Assembly (NCBI RefSeq): GCF_017888565.1
Contig: NZ_JAGHFX010000049.1
Location: 1-64,000 of the forward strand
From: Clostridium sp.
GTDB taxonomy: Bacteria > Bacillota > Clostridia > Clostridiales > Clostridiaceae
DNA length: 64,000 bases
Direction: 5' to 3'
Shown: one piece after another, positions 1 to 10,395 of the stretch
Layout: the number at the start of each line of letters is the position of its first letter
Position numbering within the stretch: the stretch's first letter is position 1
Made by a program: the position numbers and the translations under genes
The notes under the pieces: model-generated
Databases searched by the model: none
Told to the model about the DNA's origin: nothing
The model's input: only the letters and a program-made list of their open reading frames with translations

Positions 1-960
1 GATTATACTCCAACTAAGGCTGGAAGATATACATTTACAGTGCATGTAAAACATAAGAGCAGCAATAGTAGTGTAGAAGATGATTATAGATCAGTAGATG
101 TAGATGTAACAAAACCTACGTCTAAGGTATCATCACTTACAGTAACAGGAAATAAAACTGTTGGTAGCAAGTTGACAATGTCAGCAAATGGAACACCTGA
201 AGCAGATACATTATATAAGCTATGGATAGGCGATAGACAAACTGGAACATGGACAGTACTAAGCGATTGGAGTACTAAGAAGACAATAGATTATACTCCA
301 AGTAAGCCTGGAAACTATACATTTACAGTGCATGTAAAACATAAGAATAGTAATAGCAATGTAGAAGATGATTATAGATCAGTAGATGTAAAAGTTGATA
401 CAGGTAAATCTTCTGTAGCTAGTATTAATGTAGAAGGAGATATGTTTTTAGGAAGTACGCTTAAGCTTAAAGCAGAGGCTAATCCATCTGATAGTACCTT
501 GTATAAGCTATGGATATGTGATAGAAGCACAAATACTTGGACTGTACTAAGCGATTGGAGTACAACAAAGGCTATTAATTATACTCCTAATAAAATTGGT
601 AAGTATACATTTACTGTACATGTAAAACATAACTCTAATACTGGAAACGTAGAAGATGACTATAAATCTGTAGATTTTTATGTTACAAAAAAGAATGAAT
701 CTATGGCTATTGATCTAAATATAACTGGAGAAGTTAAAAAGGGCAGCACACTTACAATTAGTGCTACAGCTGCACCTGAAGCAGATACTTTATATAAGTT
801 ATGGGTATGTGATAGACAAACTGGAGTGTGGACAGTGTTAAGTGATTGGAGCTCTAAAAGAACAGCCACATATAAGATACCGGATGAAGGTAACTATACA
901 TTTACGGTTCATGTTAAACATAAAAATAGTGCAAATGTAAATGAAGATGATTATTTATCT
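1..960 (+). repeat. Tandem 288-bp (96-codon) coding repeats
   Basis: gattatactcca.. at 1 and 289, aattatactcct at 577 and the corresponding segment at about 865; protein units ...TLYKLWI.DRQTGTWTVLSDWS...YTFTVHVKH. Confidence 0.9.
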
Positions 961-1578
961 AAGGATATATTTGTAAAAGATAAAATTACTATAGTTATAG
1001 ATCCAGGTCATAATCATGGTGGTGATTATGGAGCTGTGTCTAATATAAATGGCAAAAAATATGAGGAAACAGAACTAAATATGCAAGTAGCTGAATTACT
1101 TAGAAAAGAACTTGTTACTAGAGGATATAATGTTGTTATGACTAGAGAAGTTGGGGACAAGCTATACGATGAGTTAAGGCCTAGCTTAAAAAAGAGAGTA
1201 GACTTAGCAAATTCACTAAAAGCAGATTTATTTGTAAGTATTCATCATAATACTGCAGGTGATTCAAGAGCAAATGGTGTTGAAGTTTATTATTCAGATG
1301 AAAAACCGGAGTCAGGAACAGCAAACTCAAACAAGGTTTCAGTAAGTAAAAAGCTTTCTGAAGTTATGGTTAATAATTTATCAAAAGCTGTTGGTCAAAC
1401 TAACAGAGGGTCAAAGAATGATGCATTTTATGTAGTAAAGAATACATTGATGCCTTCTGTATTAGTTGAAACTGGGTTTATTACTAATCCTGATGAAATA
1501 AATAAGATTTCCAAACCAGAAACTCAAAAAGTAATAGCAACTCAATTAGCTAATTCAATAGATTCTGTATTGAAATAG
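1..1578 (+). CDS. N-acetylmuramoyl-L-alanine amidase (Amidase_3) with N-terminal Y_Y_Y-like repeats; 5' end outside window
   Basis: Open reading continues to base 1 (DYTPTKAGRYTFTVHVKH...); C-terminal VIDPGHNHGG...SIHHNT...SVLVETGFITNPDE matches Amidase_3 zinc/catalytic motifs; followed by a terminator. Confidence 0.9.
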   Translation, partial: DYTPTKAGRYTFTVHVKHKSSNSSVEDDYRSVDVDVTKPTSKVSSLTVTGNKTVGSKLTMSANGTPEADTLYKLWIGDRQTGTWTVLSDWSTKKTIDYTPSKPGNYTFTVHVKHKNSNSNVEDDYRSVDVKVDTGKSSVASINVEGDMFLGSTLKLKAEANPSDSTLYKLWICDRSTNTWTVLSDWSTTKAINYTPNKIGKYTFTVHVKHNSNTGNVEDDYKSVDFYVTKKNESMAIDLNITGEVKKGSTLTISATAAPEADTLYKLWVCDRQTGVWTVLSDWSSKRTATYKIPDEGNYTFTVHVKHKNSANVNEDDYLSKDIFVKDKITIVIDPGHNHGGDYGAVSNINGKKYEETELNMQVAELLRKELVTRGYNVVMTREVGDKLYDELRPSLKKRVDLANSLKADLFVSIHHNTAGDSRANGVEVYYSDEKPESGTANSNKVSVSKKLSEVMVNNLSKAVGQTNRGSKNDAFYVVKNTLMPSVLVETGFITNPDEINKISKPETQKVIATQLANSIDSVLK

Positions 1579-1589
1579 TAAGGATAGGA

Positions 1590-1625
1590 AAAGTGGAACT
1601 GAGTAAACATCAGTTCCACTTTTTC
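1590..1625 (+). terminator. Rho-independent terminator
   Basis: AAGTGGAACTGA-GTAAACA-TCAGTTCCACTT followed by a T tract. Confidence 0.85.
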
Positions 1626-1701
1626 GTATAGTAGATTATTTGATATTTATGATATAATGATATAAAATAAAAAAAGAATATGATTTTATGAGGTGTGCGA
1701 T

Positions 1702-2685
1702 ATGAAAATTGTAGTAATTGGACTTGGATCAATGGGAAAAAGAAGGCTTAAGTTATTAAAAGATGAGTATAAAGATATTGATATAATAGGGGTAGATTTA
1801 GATAGTAATAGAAGGAATTTTGTTGAAGTGAATTTTGGAATTAATACATATGATGACTTAGAGTTAGCAGTAAAGGAAGAAAGACCTGATGCAGCAGTTA
1901 TAAGTACATCACCACTATCTCATAGTAACATCATTTTAAAATGTCTTGATTTAGGGTTGCACGTTTTTACTGAAATTAATTTAGTTAAAGATAAATATGA
2001 AGAAATAATTAATAAAGCAAAAGAAAGGAAATTAGAGATATTCTTATCATCAACTCAATTATATAGAGAAGAAATCAAGGAAATAGAAAGTAGGGTTTCT
2101 GATTGTACTAAAAGAGTTAACTATATTTATCATATAGGTCAATATCTACCGGATTGGCATCCTTGGGAAAGTTATAAGGAGTTCTTTGTAAGCGATAAAA
2201 GAACAAATGGCTGTAGAGAGTTATTTGCAATAGAACTACCATGGATATTTAAGATATTTGGAAAGTTGAAAGATATAACAGTTAAGAAAGATAAAATATC
2301 AAAGTTAGATTTAGACTATAATGATTCTTATTTATGCATTTTAGAACATGAAAATGGCAATAAGGGGATAGTTTGCGTTGATGTTGTATCAAGAAAAGCT
2401 ATAAGCAACCTTGAAGTGTATGGAGAAGAAATTTACTTAACTTGGGAAGGAACTCCTGATTCATTAAAGGTAATGAATTTAGAATCTAAAATGATTGAAA
2501 ATATTAATACCTATAATGATGTAAAGAAAGATAATAAATACGCTGAAAATATTATAGAGAATCCTTATTTAGAAGAATTAAAAACTTATATAAATAAGAT
2601 AAACGGAATTAATAATGTGAGATATACATTTGAAGATGATTTATATACTTTGAGTATAGTTGATAAAATTGAGGAGGAAGCTTAA
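1702..2685 (+). CDS. Gfo/Idh/MocA family oxidoreductase
   Basis: MKIVVIGLGSMGKRRLKLL Rossmann start; RBS gaggtg; start trimmed from the track's 1693. Confidence 0.8.
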   Translation: MKIVVIGLGSMGKRRLKLLKDEYKDIDIIGVDLDSNRRNFVEVNFGINTYDDLELAVKEERPDAAVISTSPLSHSNIILKCLDLGLHVFTEINLVKDKYEEIINKAKERKLEIFLSSTQLYREEIKEIESRVSDCTKRVNYIYHIGQYLPDWHPWESYKEFFVSDKRTNGCRELFAIELPWIFKIFGKLKDITVKKDKISKLDLDYNDSYLCILEHENGNKGIVCVDVVSRKAISNLEVYGEEIYLTWEGTPDSLKVMNLESKMIENINTYNDVKKDNKYAENIIENPYLEELKTYINKINGINNVRYTFEDDLYTLSIVDKIEEEA

Positions 2686-3614
2686 TGAAAGTATGTTTTG
2701 TAGGGTTAGGCTCAATAGGAAAGAGACATATTAAGAATTTAAAATTTATATGTGAAAAGAATAGTGTTGATTTAGAGGTTCATGCATTAAGAAAAACAAA
2801 TAGGAAACTAGAGGAGGATATAAGTTCTATTATATCAAGATCAGAAACTAGTATTAATGCTTTGGATAATGATTATGATATTACTTTTATAACCAATCCT
2901 ACGTCTTTACATTATAAAACTATTGAAGAGTTTAAAGATAAGTCGAAAAATATGTTTATTGAGAAACCATTATTTCATAGTACAGATTGTAATTTAGATA
3001 ATTTAAACTTAAACAAAGAAGGTGTTTACTATATTGCTGCGCCTATGAGATATACTAATGTTATTATGGAATTAAAAAACATAATCAAAAATGAAAAAAT
3101 ATATTCTGTTAGAAATATATGTTCAACTTATTTACCAGAATGGAGAAAAGGCGTAGATTATAGAGATGTTTATAGTGCAAAAAAAGAGCTTGGTGGAGGA
3201 ATTAGTCTTGATTGCATTCACGAATGGGATTATTTAGTGTATTTATTTGGATTTCCAAAGGAAGTAATAAATATTCAGGGTAAATATTCTGATTTAGAAA
3301 TAAATAGTGATGATATATCTATATATATTGCAAGATATAAAGATAAATTAGTAGAGTTACATCTTGACTATATTGGAAGAGAATCAAGAAGAGAAATTGA
3401 ATTGTTTACAGATAAAGGGTTAATAACAGCAGATTTTATAAAGAATGAAATAAGATTTTCTTACAAAGAAACGATTAAGTTTGAAAATGATGATGATGAA
3501 ATTTACATTAGAGAATTACAAGAATTTTTTGATATGATTCAATTAAAAAAGAAAAATACTAATGATTTAGAGCATGCATATAAAGTTTTAGAAATTGCAA
3601 AAGGAGAAAGTTAA
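2685..3614 (+). CDS. Gfo/Idh/MocA family oxidoreductase
   Basis: MKVCFVGLGSIGKRHIKNL; EKPLFHS; GGGISLDCIHEWDY; overlaps previous stop by 1 nt. Confidence 0.85.
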   Translation: MKVCFVGLGSIGKRHIKNLKFICEKNSVDLEVHALRKTNRKLEEDISSIISRSETSINALDNDYDITFITNPTSLHYKTIEEFKDKSKNMFIEKPLFHSTDCNLDNLNLNKEGVYYIAAPMRYTNVIMELKNIIKNEKIYSVRNICSTYLPEWRKGVDYRDVYSAKKELGGGISLDCIHEWDYLVYLFGFPKEVINIQGKYSDLEINSDDISIYIARYKDKLVELHLDYIGRESRREIELFTDKGLITADFIKNEIRFSYKETIKFENDDDEIYIRELQEFFDMIQLKKKNTNDLEHAYKVLEIAKGES

Positions 3615-3615
3615 A

Positions 3616-4389
3616 ATGAATATTTTATTTACTGTATGTGGTAGAGCTGGTTCTAAGGGGTGTAAAAATAAAAATATTAAAGAATTTTTAGGTAACTCTT
3701 TAATGTATTATACATTATCTTCAATAGATTTATTTATAAAGAGAAATAAAAACAATTATAATAATATTGATATATGCATAAATAGTGATAGTGATGAATT
3801 ATTAGATCTAGCAAAAAAAAGTAACTTAAAGTTAAATATTGTTAAGAGAAATATAGAGTTAGCTGGTGATAATACACCTAAAACTGATGTTATAAAATCA
3901 TCAGCTGAAATATGTGAAAATAATAATAAAATAAAATATGATATAGTAGTTGATTTAGATATAACTTCACCACTAAGAAAAGTTTCTGATATAGAGGCTG
4001 CTATAAAAAATAAAATTGATAATAGGGAAAATAAGGTAGTTTTTTCAGTAGTAGAAGCTAGAAGAAATCCATATTTTAATATGGTTATTAACGATAACAA
4101 TAACTATAAACTAGTTATTGAATCTACTTATGTAACTAGACAAGAGGCTCCTTCAGTATATGATATGAATGCGTCAATATATGCTTATGAAAGAGTTTGC
4201 TTAGTAGATGGAGAAACTGAAAAAATATTTGATGGCCCATGTGGAATTATTGAAATGAATGATACTGGTGTCTTAGATATAGATTCTGAAAGGGACTTTG
4301 AAATTATGCAAGTTATTGCAAAGTACTTTTTTGAAAAAGATAATGAACTAGCTGAAGTTAAAGATAATATTGAAAATGTATTAATATAA
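3616..4389 (+). CDS. Acylneuraminate cytidylyltransferase family protein (NeuA-like)
   Basis: MNILFTVCGRAGSKGCKNKNIKEFLG (R-A-G-S-K-G nucleotide-binding motif), DLDITSPLRKVSDIEAAI; RBS aaggagaaag upstream of ATG 3616. Confidence 0.85.
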   Translation: MNILFTVCGRAGSKGCKNKNIKEFLGNSLMYYTLSSIDLFIKRNKNNYNNIDICINSDSDELLDLAKKSNLKLNIVKRNIELAGDNTPKTDVIKSSAEICENNNKIKYDIVVDLDITSPLRKVSDIEAAIKNKIDNRENKVVFSVVEARRNPYFNMVINDNNNYKLVIESTYVTRQEAPSVYDMNASIYAYERVCLVDGETEKIFDGPCGIIEMNDTGVLDIDSERDFEIMQVIAKYFFEKDNELAEVKDNIENVLI

Positions 4390-4471
4390 TTTTACGTGGA
4401 GATTATCCATGATACGTTTAATATTCAGTTTTTTTATTTGAGCATCATAATTTATAAAGAGGTGTAGTTAA

Positions 4472-5626
4472 ATGAGGAAAATAGCTGTAGTAACAGGAAC
4501 AAGGGCGGAGTATGGGCTTCTTAAGAATATTATGAAGGCAATAGATAATGAAGAAGAACTTTCTCTCCAAATAGTAGTTACAGGAATGCATTTGTCTCCA
4601 AAGTTTGGAATGACCAAGGATGATATTGAAAAAGATGGATTTAAAATAGATGAGGAGTGTCCTATATTATTAGATTATTCAGGTAGAGATAAGAATGCAA
4701 GAGAAATATCTTGTGCTATTTCTGAATTCGTTGGTGTGTTTAATAGACTTAAACCAGATATAGTTATGATATTAGGAGATAGATATGAAGCTTTTGCTGC
4801 TGCCACTACTGCTATGGCTATGAATATACCAATAGCACATATTTCAGGTGGAGAAATTACAGAAGGTGCTATAGATGAACAAATAAGGCATGCTATAACA
4901 AAGATGGCACATATTCATTTTCCAGGTGTTGAGTGTTATGCTGAAAATATTAGAAAAATGGGAGAGGAACCTTGGAGAGTTTTTAATGTTGGAGATTCGG
5001 GAATAGAAAATATAAAACTTACTAAATTAATGAGTTCTGAAGAATTGACAGAAAGTTTAGGAATAATTGTTGATGAAAATACGCTTTTAGTTACATATCA
5101 TCCTGTTACTTTAGAAATAGATGATGTTGAGAATCAAATTAAGAATGTAATAGAAGCTTTAGATAAAATAGATAAACCTATGATAATAACTTATCCGAAT
5201 TCAGATAATGGCGGAGATAAGATTATAAAAGCTTTAGATGACTTTGCAAATAAGAATAAAAATGTTCACTTGTTTCAAAGTTTAGGTAGCATAAGATATT
5301 TAAGTGCTATGAAGTTATGTGGAGCTATAGTTGGAAACTCTTCAAGTGCTTTAATTGAGGCACCTTTTTTAAAAAAGCCTGTTGTTAATATTGGAAATAG
5401 ACAAAAAGGAAGATTAATGGCTGAAAATATTATTTCAACAGACTATTGTAGGGAAAATATCTATAATTCCATAAAAAGAGCTTTATCAAAAGATTTCAAG
5501 GAAAAAGTTAAGAATGTTGAAAGTTTATATGGTGAAGGGAATACTAGTGAGGAAATTGTAAAAGTTTTAAAAACAATAGAACTAGGTGAAAAATTATTAA
5601 AGAAAAAATTAGTATGGAGTGATTAG
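4472..5626 (+). CDS. neuC: UDP-N-acetylglucosamine 2-epimerase, hydrolysing type (NeuC-like)
   Basis: MRKIAVVTGTRAEYGLLKNI; HISGGEITEGAIDEQIRHAITKMAHIHF; GNSSSALIEAP. Confidence 0.9.
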   Translation: MRKIAVVTGTRAEYGLLKNIMKAIDNEEELSLQIVVTGMHLSPKFGMTKDDIEKDGFKIDEECPILLDYSGRDKNAREISCAISEFVGVFNRLKPDIVMILGDRYEAFAAATTAMAMNIPIAHISGGEITEGAIDEQIRHAITKMAHIHFPGVECYAENIRKMGEEPWRVFNVGDSGIENIKLTKLMSSEELTESLGIIVDENTLLVTYHPVTLEIDDVENQIKNVIEALDKIDKPMIITYPNSDNGGDKIIKALDDFANKNKNVHLFQSLGSIRYLSAMKLCGAIVGNSSSALIEAPFLKKPVVNIGNRQKGRLMAENIISTDYCRENIYNSIKRALSKDFKEKVKNVESLYGEGNTSEEIVKVLKTIELGEKLLKKKLVWSD

Positions 5627-5627
5627 T

Positions 5628-6635
5628 ATGTCAGTGTATATAATAGCTGAAGCAGGAGTAAACCATAATGGAAGTTTAGAGCTTGCAAAAAAATTAGTTG
5701 ATATGGCAGCGGACTGTGGCGCTGATGCCATAAAGTTTCAGACTTTTAAAGCAGAAGAAAGCACAGGAGCTTACGCTGAAAAGGCAAAGTATCAAATGGA
5801 AAATATGCCAGTTCAAGAGTCGCAGTTAGATATGATTAGAAAGTTAGAACTTCCTTTTGAAGAGTTTAGAATTTTACAATCCTATTGCAGAGAAAAAAAT
5901 ATAGATTTTATTTCTACGCCTGATGGAACAGAAAGTCTTAATTTTTTAGTAGGTCTAAATGTACCTTTAATTAAAATTGGTTCAACAGAAGTATCAAATA
6001 TTGAGTATCTAAAAGAGATAGGTAATACTGGAAAAGAGATAATAATATCTACTGGAATGAGTACATTAGGTGAAGTTGAGAAAGCTGTTAATATTTTAAT
6101 GGAAACAGGTAATAAAAATATTAAGATTATGCAATGTACAACTGATTATCCAACAGCAGTAGAAGATGTTAATTTAAGAGCTATGGTTACTATGAGAGAA
6201 GCTTTTAAAGTTCCTACTGGTCTTTCAGATCATACCTTAGGCAATGAAGCAGCAGTAGCAGCAGTAGCTTTAGGTGCTGAATTTATTGAAAAGCATATAA
6301 CATTAGACAAGGATATGGAAGGTCCGGATCATAAAGCTTCCATGTCACCAGTGGAATTTAAATCATACGTGAAGGCTATAAGAGATACAGAAAAATTATT
6401 AGGTGATGGTATTAAAAGGCCTACGAAAAGAGAAGTGTTAATAATGAAGGATGTTAGACGTAGCATAGTAGCAAAAGAAGAGCTAAAGGAAGGGACAGTT
6501 ATTTCAAAAGATATGCTTATGTATAAAAGACCAGGATATGGAATAAAGCCTGAACTTTCTGATGCTATAGTAGGAAGAAAATTAAAGAGAGATTTAAGAA
6601 AAGATGAACTTATTCTTTGGGAGGATTTAGTATAG
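5628..6635 (+). CDS. neuB: N-acetylneuraminate (nonulosonate) synthase, NeuB-like with C-terminal SAF domain
   Basis: MSVYIIAEAGVNHNGSLELAKKLVD, KFQTFKAEE, STGMSTLGEVE, EKHITLDKDMEGPDHKAS, SAF-like KRPGYGIKPE. Confidence 0.92.
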   Translation: MSVYIIAEAGVNHNGSLELAKKLVDMAADCGADAIKFQTFKAEESTGAYAEKAKYQMENMPVQESQLDMIRKLELPFEEFRILQSYCREKNIDFISTPDGTESLNFLVGLNVPLIKIGSTEVSNIEYLKEIGNTGKEIIISTGMSTLGEVEKAVNILMETGNKNIKIMQCTTDYPTAVEDVNLRAMVTMREAFKVPTGLSDHTLGNEAAVAAVALGAEFIEKHITLDKDMEGPDHKASMSPVEFKSYVKAIRDTEKLLGDGIKRPTKREVLIMKDVRRSIVAKEELKEGTVISKDMLMYKRPGYGIKPELSDAIVGRKLKRDLRKDELILWEDLV

Positions 6636-6636
6636 C

Positions 6637-7845
6637 ATGAGAGAACTATATTTGAAAGAAGATTATAAGCTATTAGATACCCCTTGTTATATTTTAGATG
6701 AAAGTAAATTATGTAATAATTATGATAATTTAGAAAAAGCATTCAAGAAAAGATGGAGAAATTTTAAAATAGGATATTCTTACAAAACTAATTCATTACC
6801 ATGGATATTAAATTTTATGAAGAAAAAAGGGGCTTATGCAGAAGTAGTTTCTGAGCCAGAATATAGGTTAGCACTAAAATTAGGTTACAAGCCATCGGAG
6901 GTTATAATTAATGGGCCTTATAAAGGTTATGAGGCTATAAGAGAAATTCTAGAAGGTGGAGGGATTGTAAATCTTGATTCCTTCCATGAAATAGAGTGGC
7001 TTAAAGAAAATAAACCTAAGATGAAAAAAAAATGGGAAGTTGGAATTAGAATAAACTTTGATTTAGAAAAAAAGTGTCCTAATGAAACTATTATGGGAAA
7101 AGAACCAGGAAGATTTGGATTTAATATTGAAAATGGATCCTTTAAGAAGGCTTTAGATATTTTAGATAAATTAGACTATGTAAAGGTTGTTGGAATTCAT
7201 GGACATCATAGTACTAAAACTAAGAGTTTAAGCATATTTAAGGCAATAACTGAAGAAATGATGAATGTTTCAAGAGAAATATTAAATGACATAAAATATA
7301 TTGATATTGGTGGATGCATTTTTGGAGATAAACCTGGTGCTCCTACATTTGAAGAATATGCAGAGGCTATTTGTAGTAATCTTGAGAAAGTTTTTGATAA
7401 AAATAAAGTATCATTAATTTTAGAGCCAGGAGCAGCATTAGTAGCATCTCCATTTAAGTATTTATGTAAAGTTATTGATAAAAAAGATGTAGCAGAGAAA
7501 AGAATAGTTTCTACGGATGGGAGTTTAATACATATAGATCCTCAGATGCATGGGATAAATTTTTATTATGAAATTCATTCTTTAAGTAATAGAATGATTT
7601 CAAATCAAATAATTTCTGGATTTACTTGCATTGAGAAGGATAGAATGGCGTTTTGTGAAAATGGAAAAGAATTAAACATTGGCGATTATGTAATGTTCTA
7701 TAATACAGGTGCTTATTCAATGGCACTTAGTCCTTTATTTATACAATACTATCCAGCCGTTTATGTAGAGCGTGAAGATGAAATAATAATAGCAAGAAAA
7801 CCTTGGAGTGTAGAGGAATACATTGCAAATTCAATATTAGAATAG
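6637..7845 (+). CDS. PLP-dependent fold-III decarboxylase-like protein (Orn/DAP/Arg decarboxylase 2 family)
   Basis: YSYKTNSLPWIL (PLP-Lys context), GIHGHHSTKTKS, DIGGCIFGDKPG, LEPGAALVAS. Confidence 0.8.
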   Translation: MRELYLKEDYKLLDTPCYILDESKLCNNYDNLEKAFKKRWRNFKIGYSYKTNSLPWILNFMKKKGAYAEVVSEPEYRLALKLGYKPSEVIINGPYKGYEAIREILEGGGIVNLDSFHEIEWLKENKPKMKKKWEVGIRINFDLEKKCPNETIMGKEPGRFGFNIENGSFKKALDILDKLDYVKVVGIHGHHSTKTKSLSIFKAITEEMMNVSREILNDIKYIDIGGCIFGDKPGAPTFEEYAEAICSNLEKVFDKNKVSLILEPGAALVASPFKYLCKVIDKKDVAEKRIVSTDGSLIHIDPQMHGINFYYEIHSLSNRMISNQIISGFTCIEKDRMAFCENGKELNIGDYVMFYNTGAYSMALSPLFIQYYPAVYVEREDEIIIARKPWSVEEYIANSILE

Positions 7846-7864
7846 TATTTATGAGGTGTTGTTA

Positions 7865-8851
7865 ATGAATATAATGATATTAAGTCCTGGAAGAAGGGTT
7901 GATATTGTACAGTATTTTAAAGCTGAGATACATAAGGAAGGCGGAAAAGTATTTACAGTAGATATGAGTCCTTATGCACCAGGTTTATATGAAGGTGATG
8001 AATCTTTTGTTGTAAAAAAAGATTTCAATGACTTGGATAAATATATCGATTCAGTAATAGAAATATGTAAAGATAATTCAATAAAGGCAATAATAACTTT
8101 AATTGATCCAGAATTAGTTTTACTTGCAAAGAATAAAGATAAATTTATCAATAATGGTATATTACCAATACTTTCAAATTATGAAGAAATTATATTTACT
8201 TTCGATAAATATAATTTTGCTGAAACACTAAAAGAAAGGCTTCCTGTAATAAAAACTTATAATGGATATAATGATATTAGGCTAGCTTTGGAGAATAATA
8301 ATGTGAAGTTTCCTTTATTTGCAAAGGAAAGAGAAGGAAGTGGCAGTGTAGGTATAGGGAGAATATCTAATTATGAAGATTTATTAACTTATAAAGAGAA
8401 AGAAAATTATATATTCCAACCTTATGTTAAAGAAAGAGAATTTGGAGTTGACGTTTATTTTGATTTTATAGACGGTAAAATTAAATCTTTATTTATTAAA
8501 GAAAAGCTTAATATGAGAGCTGGAGAAACAGATAAATCAGTATCAGTTTATAGAGAAGACATTGTAGACTTAATACTTAAATTGCAAGAATTAAAATTTA
8601 AGGGGCCTATAGATGTAGATATTTTTGAAGATAAAAATGGTGAATTATACATAAATGAAATTAATCCTAGGTTTGGTGGAGGATATCCCCATGCTTATAA
8701 TTCTGGAGTTAATTTTATAAAAATGATAATTGAGAATATAAAGGGTAATAGCTGCGAGGAATGCGTAGGTAATTACGAAGAAGGAATTATTATGATGAAA
8801 TATAACGGTATAAAGATAATAAAAGAGAAAGATTTGAGAGTATCTCAATAA
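7865..8851 (+). CDS. ATP-grasp domain protein (carbamoyl-phosphate synthase large-chain-like)
   Basis: MNIMILSPGRRVDIVQYFK; FPLFAKEREGSGSVGIGRI; DVDIFEDKNGELYINEINPRFGGGYPHAY. Confidence 0.85.
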   Translation: MNIMILSPGRRVDIVQYFKAEIHKEGGKVFTVDMSPYAPGLYEGDESFVVKKDFNDLDKYIDSVIEICKDNSIKAIITLIDPELVLLAKNKDKFINNGILPILSNYEEIIFTFDKYNFAETLKERLPVIKTYNGYNDIRLALENNNVKFPLFAKEREGSGSVGIGRISNYEDLLTYKEKENYIFQPYVKEREFGVDVYFDFIDGKIKSLFIKEKLNMRAGETDKSVSVYREDIVDLILKLQELKFKGPIDVDIFEDKNGELYINEINPRFGGGYPHAYNSGVNFIKMIIENIKGNSCEECVGNYEEGIIMMKYNGIKIIKEKDLRVSQ

Positions 8852-8861
8852 AGGTAATAAT

Positions 8862-10313
8862 ATGTCAAGTAGTAAGAGGCTTTTAAAAAACTCAGGTATT
8901 TATGCAATAGTTCAAGTACTACAAAAATGTATAGGATTTATATTAATACCAGTTTACATGACTGTACTAACTCCTACTGAAAACGGAATAGTTACTTCAG
9001 TTACAGCAGTAGTATCTTTCCTTGGAATACTATATACATTATCTTTAAATTCAGCTATTGTTAGATTTTATATAGATTATAAAGAGGATGAAGATAAACT
9101 TAAAGAGTTTTGGGGGACGTGTATTACTTTTATAATATTAAATAGCTTAGCGCTAACAATAATCTTTTTTCTTTTAAGGAATGTATTATTAGTTCCTATT
9201 CTTAAGGGAATATCATTTTTCCCTTATATGGCAATAGGAATGGTTTCCATTGCTTTAAATCCAATATACACTGTATTTCAAAGCACTCTACAGGCAAAAG
9301 AAGAAAGTAAAAGATATGGAGCTAACAATTTCACATATTTTTTAACTAATTTGACCTTAACAATACTTTTTGTAGTTGTATTCAGATTTGGTGCATTAGG
9401 TATAATATCAGCTTTAGCATTAACTGATTTTATATTTTTTATTTATACAATTTATAAATTTATACCTACAATTAAGGTCACTATAAAAAAATACTATTTA
9501 AAAAAGGCGTTAAAATATTCATTGCCATTACTTCCACATAGTTTATCTGGATGGGCAATTTCTATGATAGATAGGCTATTTTTAAATAATCAAGTTGGAA
9601 CAGATGTAGCAGGAGTTTATGGACTAGGGTCTCAGTTTGCAAATATTATTAATGTTCTTGCAGCTGCTGTTAATCAGGCATATGTTCCTTGGTTTTTCGA
9701 AAGAATGAAAGATAAAGAAAAAAATGAAGCTGAAATAGTTAAAATGTCAGAAGTTATAACTATTTTTTATTGTATCTTAGCAATGGGAATGTCGCTTTTT
9801 GGACCAGAAGTTATAAGGATATTACCTAAAAATGGATATGATGAGGCTTGGAAAGCCATACCATTATTGAGTTTTGCATTTGTATTTAATGGAATATACT
9901 ATTTCTTTGTTAATCCACTTTTTTATAATAAAAAGGGAGTTAAGTATATAGCTATTGGAACTTTTACATCAGCAATACTTAATTCTATTTTAAATATGTA
10001 TTTTATTCCTAAGTATAGTATAGTAGGTGCTGGATTAGCTAGTATGCTATCTATGATAGTGGCTTGTATTTTAATATACTTTATATCACAAAAAATAGAA
10101 CCTATAAAGTTTAATATAATAAAGCTATTTTCTATGTCATTTTTCTTTTTAGGGGTAGGATTATTATCATTTGTTTTACAAGGAAATTCATTTATTTTTA
10201 ATGTGATAATTAAATGTATTATAGTTTTAGTAGTATTTATTTTGATATTCTTAAGATATAAAGATGAAATATTAAGTATTATTAAAAATGTGAAAAATAT
10301 CAAAAAAAGTTAG
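8862..10313 (+). CDS. Polysaccharide/oligosaccharide flippase (Wzx/MATE-like)
   Basis: About 12-14 hydrophobic segments; RLLKNSGIYAIVQVLQKCIGFILIPVYMTVLTPTENG; YSLPLLPHSLSGWAISMIDRLFLN. Confidence 0.85.
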   Translation: MSSSKRLLKNSGIYAIVQVLQKCIGFILIPVYMTVLTPTENGIVTSVTAVVSFLGILYTLSLNSAIVRFYIDYKEDEDKLKEFWGTCITFIILNSLALTIIFFLLRNVLLVPILKGISFFPYMAIGMVSIALNPIYTVFQSTLQAKEESKRYGANNFTYFLTNLTLTILFVVVFRFGALGIISALALTDFIFFIYTIYKFIPTIKVTIKKYYLKKALKYSLPLLPHSLSGWAISMIDRLFLNNQVGTDVAGVYGLGSQFANIINVLAAAVNQAYVPWFFERMKDKEKNEAEIVKMSEVITIFYCILAMGMSLFGPEVIRILPKNGYDEAWKAIPLLSFAFVFNGIYYFFVNPLFYNKKGVKYIAIGTFTSAILNSILNMYFIPKYSIVGAGLASMLSMIVACILIYFISQKIEPIKFNIIKLFSMSFFFLGVGLLSFVLQGNSFIFNVIIKCIIVLVVFILIFLRYKDEILSIIKNVKNIKKS

Positions 10314-10395
10314 GTATATAGACAGCTTAAGTGGAAAGTAGTATAATCAACTGTAGATTATAGTGCTTTAGAAATTTCTAAATTGGAGGACTAAT

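Noticed and set aside
678-869. Other antisense ORFs in the track (e.g. 678..869, 3756..4100, 6329..6742, 9923..10303, 10809..11090, 14353..14628, 31225..31503, 35161..35490, 40377..40667)
   Set aside because: Each lies fully or mainly opposite a confidently assigned CDS and looks like shadow coding.
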